In this document: piece by piece, positions 1 to 6,400 of the stretch | Position numbering within the stretch: the stretch's first letter is position 1 | Layout of the letters: each line of letters opens with the position of its first letter | Origin: Pseudomonadota bacterium | Lineage (GTDB): Bacteria; Pseudomonadota; Alphaproteobacteria; Acetobacterales; Acetobacteraceae | Reading direction: 5' to 3' | Length of the DNA stretch: 10,959 nt | NCBI GenBank assembly: GCA_021808205.1 | Contig: JAKBCD010000008.1 | Location: forward strand, 1 to 10,959 | Notes under the pieces: generated by a model | Told to the model about the DNA's origin: nothing | Seen by the model: the letters and a program-made list of their open reading frames with translations, nothing else | Databases searched by the model: none | Position numbers and translations under genes: made by a program

Positions 1-2
1 CC

Positions 3-206
3 AACCCGCTGGCGCAGGTGCTCAGCCTTGCCATGATGCTGCGCTATTCCTTCGACATGAACGAGGACGCCGATGCCATTGAGGCCGCGGTGGAGCGCGT
101 TCTGGCCAAGGCCGGGCGCACGCCGGACATCAAGGCAGAGGGCCGCCCGACCATTTCCACGATGGAAATGGGGGATGCGTTGCTGGCAGAGCTTCAGGGC
201 GCTTAA
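3..206 (+). CDS. leuB: 3-isopropylmalate dehydrogenase, C-terminal fragment
   Basis: The 67 codons visible are the C-terminal end of LeuB, the NAD-dependent cytosolic enzyme that oxidises and decarboxylates 3-isopropylmalate in leucine synthesis. The fragment opens with NPLAQVLSLAMMLRYSF, the conserved helix following the substrate/NAD region, and ends with a STMEMGDALLAEL segment typical of the last 20 residues of LeuB. The family is about 360 aa, so roughly 290 residues lie left of the window. The gene ends in TAA, 56 bp before the tRNA-Arg gene, and marks conserved chromosome on the left side of the insertion. Assignment is by recognisable family sequence; the related isocitrate/tartrate dehydrogenases are less likely because of the NPLA..LS.AMMLRYSF wording. 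Confidence 0.93.
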   Translation, partial: NPLAQVLSLAMMLRYSFDMNEDADAIEAAVERVLAKAGRTPDIKAEGRPTISTMEMGDALLAELQGA

Positions 207-262
207 TTCATGGGCATGGGGGTTGCGGGGCCGCGACGGTTCGGTTACACCCCGCGCACTGC

Positions 263-339
263 GCGCTCGTAGCTCAGCTGGATAGAGCATCAGACTACGA
301 ATCTGAGGGTCAGGAGTTCGAATCTCTTCGAGCGCGCCA
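263..339 (+). tRNA. tRNA-Arg (anticodon ACG), CCA encoded
   Basis: A complete cloverleaf can be folded by eye. The acceptor stem is GCGCTCG/CGAGCGC, the D stem GCTC/GAGC, and the anticodon stem TCAGA/TCTGA encloses loop CTACGAA (anticodon ACG, read as inosine-CG after deamination). The T arm is AGGAG-TTCGAAT-CTCTT with one G-T pair. The discriminator base is G at 336 and CCA is encoded at 337-339. The gene is intact even though its 3' 46 bp are duplicated at 3033-3078, as expected when an integrating element restores the tRNA gene it inserts into. Confidence 0.97.
294..339 (+). repeat. 46-bp direct repeat, left copy (attL-like, inside tRNA-Arg)
   Basis: This stretch, from the anticodon loop to the encoded CCA of tRNA-Arg, is identical to 3033-3078. 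Identity stops exactly at both edges (293 g versus 3032 a; 340 a versus 3079 t). The length and position match the core of attachment sites used by tyrosine recombinases that insert into tRNA 3' halves. The left copy belongs to the functional tRNA gene. Confidence 0.9.
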
Positions 340-364
340 ACTAACCCCTTGAAATACAAGCGTT

Positions 365-402
365 AACAGGCCGGTGGGCAGAGACCGGCCTGTTTGCGTT
401 TT
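365..402 (+). terminator. Rho-independent-type terminator after tRNA-Arg
   Basis: Arms AACAGGCCGGT (365-375) and ACCGGCCTGTT (384-394) are perfectly complementary over 11 bp around an 8-nt loop, followed by a broken T-rich stretch (tttgcgtttt). It lies 26 bp past the encoded CCA, where a tRNA terminator is expected. The hairpin is also symmetric enough to stop transcripts arriving from the minus-strand nuclease gene at 487-1350. It lies on the element side of the tRNA repeat, so it may be element-borne. Confidence 0.75.
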
Positions 403-486
403 GGTGCGTCTCACCACTATCCCCTCGATGGTCGCGGAACGCCGCGGTTCGCCCGGTGGGAAACGCGCGGAGGGCTGGCCAGATGC

Positions 487-1350
487 TCAGCCTGACGCCA
501 GCTTGGGCAGAAGCCTGATACGGTGGGCATCCAGCACCAGCGCCTGAACGGTTTCACCCTTCGAGAAATGCCGCTGGAACCATCGTGCGAAGTCTCGATT
601 GCGCCCCACGATCCTCACATAGCCGCCGGGGTTAGCCCGCCGATCGATGCGCGAGATGACGGGATCGGTGCCATCTCCGAACGACACCTCGACCGGCTCG
701 CCATCTTCCCCCAGATGGGCGCTGGCCGCCGCACCCGGGTTGATGATCCCCTGATGGTAATAGGCCTCGCCCAGCACGATCTTGAACGCGGCGACACCGG
801 CCGTAGACGATGACGGCGGCGGCGGACTGAAGGCCGGAGTTGGTTGCTCTTCCGGCACTTGCTGCCGAATCTCGTCCAGTTCTTCGCGCTCGGCCTCCTC
901 GGTGATGGCGCGTCCCCGCTCCCTGCCGTTCCACGGAAGGTCGAATGCCTCGATCAAGGCATCCTCAAGGCCCGCGGCGAGGTTGATCTCGAAATCGCCG
1001 TACCGGAGGTAGGAGATCGGGTTGAAGACGAAGATGCGGACCGACGCCCCCTGCCCCAGCAACTCCCGAATTTTGGCGTTGCACCGCCAGTCGGTGCGCT
1101 GGCTCCTTCCCGGATTCTGATATCCGGCAAACCTTGCCCGGACCGTGCGCGCCGTCTTGCCAATGTACTTCACGTCATCGCCGTGGATGAAGGCGTACAG
1201 GCAGTTCCGCTCGTCCATCAGCAACCTGTCGGCCTCTGGGCTTGTGCCGTCGAGATGGAAGTCCAGGCCTCCCTCGCGCGCCGCAAGCACCCAGGCGCCG
1301 ATGTCCCGGAAGCCCAGATTCAGGAGCGTCTCGGCTGTCTGTACCGTCAT
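487..1350 (-). CDS. GIY-YIG nuclease-like protein with proline linker and unassigned C-terminal domain
   Basis: A 287-aa protein starting at ATG 1350, with a purine-rich gaggaag ribosome site about 8 nt upstream. Residues ~50-145 form a GIY-YIG module: LYAF (51-54) in the GIY position, KYIGKT (61-66) in the YIG position, Arg70/Arg72 on the following helix, and E129-DALI-EAFDLPWN (129-141), supplying the metal-binding Glu and terminal Asn of the family. The fold cuts DNA by one-metal hydrolysis in UvrC, homing endonucleases and some restriction enzymes. Residues ~163-183 are a Pro/Ser-rich linker. Residues ~187-285 look like a beta-rich domain (FKIVLGEAYYHQGIINPG; GGYVRIVGRNRDFARWFQRHF) that I cannot name but which could recognise DNA. 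The start codon overlaps the stop of an HTH-like stub (ATGA), implying an original regulator-nuclease operon. A role in restriction or phage defence is inferred from fold and island context; no cognate DNA methylase is evident. Confidence 0.8.
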   Translation of the reverse strand: MTVQTAETLLNLGFRDIGAWVLAAREGGLDFHLDGTSPEADRLLMDERNCLYAFIHGDDVKYIGKTARTVRARFAGYQNPGRSQRTDWRCNAKIRELLGQGASVRIFVFNPISYLRYGDFEINLAAGLEDALIEAFDLPWNGRERGRAITEEAEREELDEIRQQVPEEQPTPAFSPPPPSSSTAGVAAFKIVLGEAYYHQGIINPGAAASAHLGEDGEPVEVSFGDGTDPVISRIDRRANPGGYVRIVGRNRDFARWFQRHFSKGETVQALVLDAHRIRLLPKLASG

Positions 1351-1481
1351 TTGTGCTTCCTCTTCCTTACCGTCGGCAATGATGGCGGTGTCTCACCCTC
1401 CGGCCCCGGGTCGGCGAACAGCGCCGGGATCTCCACGCCCAGCGCGGGGGCGATGCAGGGCAGCTTGCGTGCGTATAATCC
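1347..1481 (-). pseudogene. 3' remnant of a probable XRE-type HTH regulator
   Basis: On the minus strand an open frame of 44 codons without ATG, GTG or TTG start reads ...KLPCIAPALGVEIPALF, then a Pro/Glu-rich tail ending RKRKHK. The (L)xxIAxALGVEIPALF pattern is the usual last helix and exit of Cro/CI (XRE) DNA-binding domains, where 'ALGV' precedes the end of the domain. The frame is closed upstream by TGA just beyond 1481, so the recognition helices are missing. Its TGA (1349-1347) overlaps the nuclease ATG (1350-1348) as ATGA, typical of translational coupling. The best reading is a controller gene truncated by deletion or recombination near 1475-1485. The match is short, so a different small protein is possible. 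Confidence 0.5.
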
Positions 1482-1500
1482 ATTAATATATCACACTGAA
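1470..1500. promoter_or_regulatory. AT-rich segment between the divergent nuclease and methyltransferase genes
   Basis: Within GC-rich surroundings, 1470-1500 is markedly AT-rich. It contains TATAAT on the plus strand (1474-1479) and TTATAC/TATTAA on the minus strand. It is the only plausible place for promoters reading left into the nuclease gene and right into the methyltransferase gene, and it coincides with the break in the HTH stub. I cannot identify convincing -35 boxes at correct spacing for either direction, so this is a candidate only. The remaining 1501-1568 shows nothing beyond a GGGAG ribosome-site candidate before GTG 1569. Confidence 0.25.
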
Positions 1501-1568
1501 TGAGCGTAGCCAGACGGCACGACGACAAGGCCGACGGCGGTCATGGCATTTGACGGGAGAGCTATAGG

Positions 1569-2426
1569 GTGACGAGACCTGAAGAGGAGATGGGGCAGAT
1601 TGGTCTCGCCCGTGTTGGCCGCCGCCGTGTTCTCTGCCCGGCCTGCAACGCGGCCGGATCAACCGCCGCCTTCACCTACGCCGAGTGGAGCGGCTTCGCC
1701 GCCACCACCACGGACTCACGCCGGGATTTCGACATGGCCATGCGGGTTAACCCGGATCTTGCCTTCGACGCCATTCTGCGATGCCGCGCATGCGGCACGG
1801 TGTTCACCGACCGCGCCCCCTCGGAGGAGGCGCTCGGCAGCTTCTACCACCAGTACTACGGCAACCCCGGATACCTAGCCAAGCTCGACCAGAAGCTTGC
1901 CCTGGAGAAGCGCCGCCTCTTTCTGCTCAAGTTCCTCACACGTGGAAGGCGCTTCCTGGACGTTGGCTGCAACATCGGCTGCGCCGTGGAGGCCGCCCGC
2001 TGGAACGGCTTCGCGGCCACGGGGCTGGAGTTGGACGACGCAGCCGTGGCGGTCGCGCGAGAGCACTTCCCGCGCAACGAGTTTGTCGCCGGTACTCTGG
2101 ATTCGCTCTCACCGGGCCTGACCTTCGACCTGGTCTATTGCAGCGAGGTCATCGAGCATGTGCCGGATGTCGGACACTTCGTGCGCCAGCTCGCCGCGGC
2201 TGTTGCGCCTGGCGGCGTTCTGCTTCTCACCACGCCGGATTCCGGGCACAGGCAAGTGCGGGACGACGTGATGCGCTGGGACACGCTACGCCCGCCGGAA
2301 CACCTCACCCTCTTCACCCGCGCCGGCATGCGCGCGGCGCTGGCGCCGCACTTCCGCCGCGTCGTCACCCTGCCCAACGCCAAGCCCGGCGTGCAGGCCC
2401 TCGCCTTCAAGGGAAAGGCTGAATGA
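1569..2426 (+). CDS. Class I SAM-dependent methyltransferase with N-terminal zinc ribbon
   Basis: A 285-aa cytosolic protein. Two CxxC pairs (C23/C26 and C72/C75) frame an N-terminal zinc-binding region. A Rossmann-type methyltransferase domain follows: motif I FLDVGCNIG (129-137) binds SAM, E154 in TGLELD is the acidic residue that holds the ribose, FDLVYCSEVIEHV (186-198) is motif IV, and APGGVLLLTTP (213-223) is motif V. Zinc-ribbon plus Methyltransf_11/23 architecture is common in enzymes acting on sugars, nucleotide-linked intermediates or other small molecules near surface-polysaccharide genes. The acceptor here cannot be read from sequence. It does not carry the DPPY/NPPY or Cys-motif signatures of DNA methylases, so it is probably not the partner of the neighbouring nuclease. 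The start is taken as GTG 1569 with GGGAG upstream; ATG 1590 is an alternative but its purine-rich site abuts the codon. A weak GC hairpin (2429-2446) follows the stop. Confidence 0.8.
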   Translation: MTRPEEEMGQIGLARVGRRRVLCPACNAAGSTAAFTYAEWSGFAATTTDSRRDFDMAMRVNPDLAFDAILRCRACGTVFTDRAPSEEALGSFYHQYYGNPGYLAKLDQKLALEKRRLFLLKFLTRGRRFLDVGCNIGCAVEAARWNGFAATGLELDDAAVAVAREHFPRNEFVAGTLDSLSPGLTFDLVYCSEVIEHVPDVGHFVRQLAAAVAPGGVLLLTTPDSGHRQVRDDVMRWDTLRPPEHLTLFTRAGMRAALAPHFRRVVTLPNAKPGVQALAFKGKAE

Positions 2427-2558
2427 ACCAGCCCTAGGGCGGGCTGCCTGCACGACGTCAGCCAAGCCTGATCGTCGGGATTGCCTCCATCGGGGGATGA
2501 TGGCCCTGATGCCCGCCAACGGGCCGCTCACCCTGCTGGGCCTGCGGCGCTGGCAGCT

Positions 2559-2678
2559 TTACGCCACCAGCCGAGCGCGCTGCCCTCGTTCCAGGCCCTC
2601 GGCGGCAACGTCAAAGTCTTCAGGGCCTGCGGGATCAGCCTGGAGAATGGCAGGATTTTTCTTTGCCTTTGTTGCTCC
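2559..2678 (-). pseudogene. Remnant of a BrnT-associated antitoxin reading frame
   Basis: Directly behind the brnT remnant, in another frame, 39 codons read GATKAKKNPAIL..., then DPAGPEDFDVAAEGLERGQRARLVA and TAA. The wording (Asp/Pro-rich start, then E.LERGQRARL) resembles the N-terminus of the small HTH antitoxins encoded after BrnT-like toxins. No start codon lies at its expected N-terminus: the only nearby ATG (2683) is one frame off, as if one base had been lost. The HTH part that should follow is replaced by a stop and unrecognisable sequence down to 2427. I read this as antitoxin debris; the family match is by memory and short, so confidence is moderate. Confidence 0.4.
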
Positions 2679-2907
2679 TTCATACGGAAATAAAACAGGG
2701 AAGATCACCGCGCCAAACAAACACGCCGGTATAGAGCTTCCCCGCGACCTGCCCGATCGCCTTGAACCGCTCCTCTCCATCAATTTCGCGCATGGAGGAG
2801 AGGATCATATGAGCGCCGTCCTCAAAAAGCACATCGCCGAAAGCCAGGGAGAGACCATGCTTGGCTTGGTTGACGGCGTCTTTCGCAGGATCGAAACGGG
2901 CTGTCAT
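2635..2907 (-). pseudogene. brnT: BrnT-family toxin gene interrupted by a TGA stop
   Basis: BrnT toxins are small RelE-fold ribonucleases that stop translation and are held in check by a co-encoded antitoxin. The visible protein starts at ATG 2907 (MTARFDPAKDAVNQAKHGLSL), matching the family opening 'FDPAKa..N..KHGvsF'. It continues with the VLFEDGAHMI and GEERFKAIG blocks and VFVWRGDLPCFISV. It then meets TGA (2682-2680) after 75 aa. Read through, the frame gives RSNKGKEKSCHSPG and a second TGA at 2635. In relatives FISV/IISM is followed by RRSN and a basic tail, so the TGA sits where an Arg codon is expected (CGA to TGA is one transition). The C-terminal basic residues that contribute to catalysis are thus lost. 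The longer open frame to 3033 adds non-family sequence and runs across the operator palindromes and into the tRNA repeat, so I reject that start. Confidence 0.7.
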
Positions 2908-2917
2908 GCAGTCTATG

Positions 2918-2965
2918 TACGGAATATCCGTATAATGCGTGAGAACAATGTGCGGAAATTCCGTA
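2918..2965 (-). promoter_or_regulatory. Paired palindromic operator-like boxes upstream of brnT
   Basis: Two 15-bp imperfect palindromes, TACGGA-ATA-TCCGTA (2918-2932) and TGCGGA-AAT-TCCGTA (2951-2965), lie 11 to 58 bp upstream of the brnT ATG, with centres 33 bp apart (about three helical turns). Both are followed on the plus strand by the same TAATG. Toxin-antitoxin promoters are commonly autorepressed by the antitoxin or its complex binding paired inverted repeats, and the location fits that role. The antitoxin itself appears degraded, so these boxes may be relics or may respond to a homologue elsewhere. Confidence 0.55.
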
Positions 2966-3032
2966 TAATGACGGAGCGCCAACGGTGCATGAATCCTTGG
3001 CAAAAGGGCTGAAACGTTGGGACGTTCACCCA

Positions 3033-3078
3033 ACTACGAATCTGAGGGTCAGGAGTTCGAATCTCTTCGAGCGCGCCA
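3033..3078 (+). repeat. 46-bp direct repeat, right copy (attR-like tRNA-Arg fragment)
   Basis: This is an exact duplicate of 294-339, holding the anticodon loop, variable region, T arm, 3' acceptor strand and CCA but no D arm or 5' acceptor strand, so it cannot make a tRNA. It marks the right end of the inserted segment. A small hairpin (GTTGGG 3016-3021 / CCCAAC 3029-3034) overlaps its left edge by two bases. Confidence 0.9.
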
Positions 3079-3411
3079 TTTAATTCAAAGACTTATGCGT
3101 AACACCCTGGAGCGGCAAAATGGGCCGGATGCCAGGGGGATACTACTTGCCCCAAAAATGGCCCCATTTCTGCCCTACGTCTATGCGTGACAGGTAGATT
3201 GGTCTTGTGTCGCGACGTCCGCATGTTTCAGGCTCAGGGGCCGCAAGACACCTCGCTTGAAAGCGAAACGCCACTGATACTCACAACCAGGCGCGGTGCG
3301 AACTGGCGACATCCCGGCCATTTCAAACCCGGTAAAACAATCCGCCCCAAGGTGGATGCCGTCCTCGCAGAGCCTCCTCCGCATGGGGTTGGCAGGCAAA
3401 CAGGGCAATGG
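3079..3411. other. Gene-free stretch right of attR with short phased repeats
   Basis: These 333 bp lie between the tRNA fragment and the stop codon of the RND permease, and I recognise no gene in them. Seen directly: three GCCC(C/T)A motifs starting at 3149, 3161 and 3172, about one helical turn apart, and two related 12-mers (TTATGCGTAACA at 3093-3104 and CTATGCGTGACA at 3181-3192). Such clustered short repeats beside an attachment core resemble integrase arm-type sites, but no integrase gene is here. An open frame at 3181-3408 on the minus strand has no family resemblance and no good ribosome site. No clear terminator for the efflux operon is visible. Confidence 0.45.
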
Positions 3412-6400
3412 CTACAGCTTCTGCCCGCCGCGCCCGGCCAGATAAAGTGCTGGCAGCAAATTGGTACAGAGCAGGGCGCTCCAGAGAATGCCGCCGCCAA
3501 TCACCACCGCCAGCCCCTGCTCGGGCGCAGCACCCGTGCCAAAGCCCAAAGCCGTAGGCAGCATGCCGAGAATCGCCACGGCGGTGGTGAGGAAAATAGG
3601 GCGGAAACGCACGTTAAGCGCCTCATCCACGGCATCTTCCGGGCTCATCCCCGCCGCCTCGTTGCGCTGGGCGCGGTCCAGCAGCACCACGCCGTGGTTC
3701 AAACTCACCCCGGCCAGGGCCAGGAAGCCGATCAACCCGATGCCGTTCAGCCCCAACCCGCTTGCCGCCAGAGCCAACCCGCCGCCGGTCATTGCCAACG
3801 GAATTTGCGCCAACAGCAGCAGCGGCACACGCTGCCCTGAGAAACGCAGGAACAGCACACAGGCCAAGGCCGCTATGGCGGCGAGGGCAGCCAGGCCCAA
3901 CCCCAGTGCGGCACGCTCCAGCATCGGGTACAGCCCGCCGAAAACGATCCGCTCACCCGGCGGCAGCTTCAGCCCGGCCAAGGCGCGCTTCGCCTGGGCG
4001 ATGGCGATATTGGGCGCTGTGGTGGGGGTGGCGAGAATTTCCAGCGCCCGTGCGCCATCAATATGCATGAACTGGTTGGGACTGGTGATGAGCGAGATAT
4101 CCGCCAGCGCGCCCAGGGGCGTGGCGCTGGCTGGCCCTATCGGCAAGGCGCCGAGCCCTTGCAAGGATAGCAAACCCGGGTCCGGCAGGCGCAGATAAAG
4201 CGGCAGGGGTGCCGCACCATCCGGCAATTCAGCCACTACCTGCCCGGCCATCAGAGCGGAGACCTCTCTGCTCAACTCGGACGGTATCATTCCCGCCGCC
4301 GCCAAGGCTGCGGGGCGCGGAGTAATGCGGATTTGCGTCTCCGGATAACCCTGATCGTTGAACAAATCGCTCAACCCCGGCACGCGGCCGAGGCGCTGGA
4401 CGATGTTCTGCGCGGTGGTGGACATCTGGCCAAGATTATCGCCGTACAAATCCAGCGCAAAGGGTTGCGGCAAGCCGTTCAGGCTTTCGCCCAGCCGTTC
4501 GATGGTCGGTGTGTCCACGCCGGTTTGCAGCGAGGGGAATTGCGTTTCCGCCTGCACGCGGGCGGCGATCGCATCCAGGCTGGCCCCGCCCGCGCCTGGC
4601 TTGAGCCGGATGGTGATCTCCCCGGCATAGGCAGGTTCGGTATAGGTGGAGCCCGCCGCCGAGCCGATGCGTGCCAGCACGTGCTCAACCGCCTTGTCTT
4701 TCGCCAATCGGGCGGAGAGACGGCGCATCACCGCATCCGAATCCGCAAGCGAGGTGCCGGGGGCGAGGGTAAAGGATTCCAGCAGCACGCCCTCATTTGG
4801 CAACGGCAGCACATTCACCGAGACCAGGCTCATCGCGCCGAGGCTCGCCAGCAGCAGCGCCACGCAGGCCAGCACGGCGCGTTTCGGGTAGGCCAAGGCG
4901 AGGCGGAAGAGGCGGCGGTTCCAGCCCATCAGCCGCGTGAGCAGAATATTGGCCGCGCGCGGCGGGCGCACGGCATGGCGCGGCAGCAGCCCCAGCCCCA
5001 ACGGAATCAGCGTCAGCGACACCAGCAGCGAGGCGCCGAGCGCGAAAATCATGGCCAGCGCGAAGGGCACACAGAACAGCCCCGCCAGCCCGCCGGTGAA
5101 CAGCAACGGGACGAAAACCAGCGCGGTGGTGAGCGTGCCGATAATGTCAGGCGCCATGATCTCCCGCAAACCCCGCGAGATACCCGGCCAGGTCTCGTCC
5201 CCCGCTTCCCAACGGTGGAAAATACTCTCCAGCACGATAATGGAATCATCCGCCACCAGCCCAAGCGCCACGATGATGGCGCCGAAGGTGAGGAGATTGA
5301 GGCTCTGCCCGGTGGTGTAAAGCCCGGCGATGCCCAGCAGCAGGGATACCGGGAGAGACAAGGCCAGCAGCCAAGCGCCGCTGCCCAACCCCAGTACGGC
5401 GAGCAGCCCGGCGATGGCCAGCGCACCGCCAATGAGCAGGTTGCGCCGCAAATCATCGCTGGTCGCCCCCACCAGATGCCCCTGGTCATAAATCCGCACC
5501 ACGGAAACGCCGTCCGGCAGCGCCACGGATTTGATGGCATGAGCGAGCGATCGCGTTACCGGCAAGGTGGAAGCGCCCTGCTGCTTGAACACAACCAGTG
5601 CGATGGCGGGCTCGCCATCCAGCAACTCGCGCTGGTGCACCGGCTCCGTGCTGTGCACAATGCGGGCCAGCGCGCCCAGCGGAATCGGGCCGTGCGGTCC
5701 CATCACCGGCGTTTGCGCCAGTTTTGCCGCGCTCGGCGCATTGCCGAAAGTGATGAGGGAGTCGACATGGCCAAGGCTGAGCGTACCGCCCGGCACCAGC
5801 ATCGCCTGCCCGGCCAGCGCCTGCTGCAAAGCCTGTAAGGAAACCCCGGCTTGTTCCATGGCCGTAAGGTTGGGCTGCACCCAGAGCGCCTCGCCGCCGA
5901 GCCCGGCCGAAGTGACCAGCTGCACACCGGGCACGGCGCGCAAGGCCGGCACCAGTTGCATGGCTACCGCGCGGGCGGCCTGCGCCTGTGACGTGCCGGG
6001 GGCAATGCGCACAGCGTAATCCGCCACCTCATTGATGGCATTGCCCATAATTTCGGTGAAGGGCTGCACGCCAGGCGGCAGGCTGGTCTGGGCACGCTCG
6101 ATGGCGCCGTTCACCGCCTGCAAATCCGTCTGGGCGTTGGTGGTGGCGGCAAAGCGCAGATCGGTCTCGACGAGGCCGTCGCTGATGGTGCTGCGGACAT
6201 TGGACACACCCGGCAGGCCGAGCAGCACACCCTCCAGCGGGGTGGCCACCATCGCCTCCATATCCGTGGCTGTGGTACCGGGCAGATGCACGGTGACACT
6301 CACCTCGGGATAGTTGAAGGCGGGCAAAACCTCCTCTGGGATATTGAACAGGGCGAACACCCCGTAGCCGAGCAAGGTGGCATAGATCATCAGCCACAAA

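Larger units (their letters stand above)
294..3078. mobile_element. tRNA-Arg-associated integrated element, about 2.7 kb, no integrase visible
   Basis: Two perfect 46-bp copies of the 3' end of tRNA-Arg bracket 2,693 bp of accessory DNA (340-3032). Inside are a GIY-YIG nuclease-like gene, an HTH regulator stub, a zinc-ribbon methyltransferase and a broken brnT toxin gene with antitoxin debris. This is typical genomic-island cargo and unrelated to leuB or to the efflux block. No reading frame in the interval resembles a tyrosine or serine recombinase, excisionase or replication gene. The element is therefore either a deletion derivative, a satellite mobilised by an integrase elsewhere, or one module of a larger tandem array whose integrase lies outside the window. 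The boundaries are seen directly; the mobile history is inferred. Confidence 0.75.

Noticed and set aside
844..1503. 219-aa open frame on the plus strand
   Set aside because: Antisense to the GIY-YIG gene; no domain resemblance and no sensible ribosome site.
2497..3012. 171-aa open frame on the plus strand
   Set aside because: Runs antisense through the antitoxin debris, the brnT remnant and its operator; no family resemblance.
2680..3033. Extended 117-aa version of the BrnT frame
   Set aside because: Would start in the tRNA repeat and run through the operator palindromes; the family start FDPAKD lies right after ATG 2907.
3181..3408. 75-aa open frame on the minus strand behind the permease
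   Set aside because: No recognisable domain, no good ribosome site; treated as non-coding.
4333..5838. 501-aa open frame on the plus strand
   Set aside because: Lies entirely opposite the RND permease; composition is Arg/Gln/His-rich as expected for the antisense of a GC-rich membrane protein, with no family resemblance.
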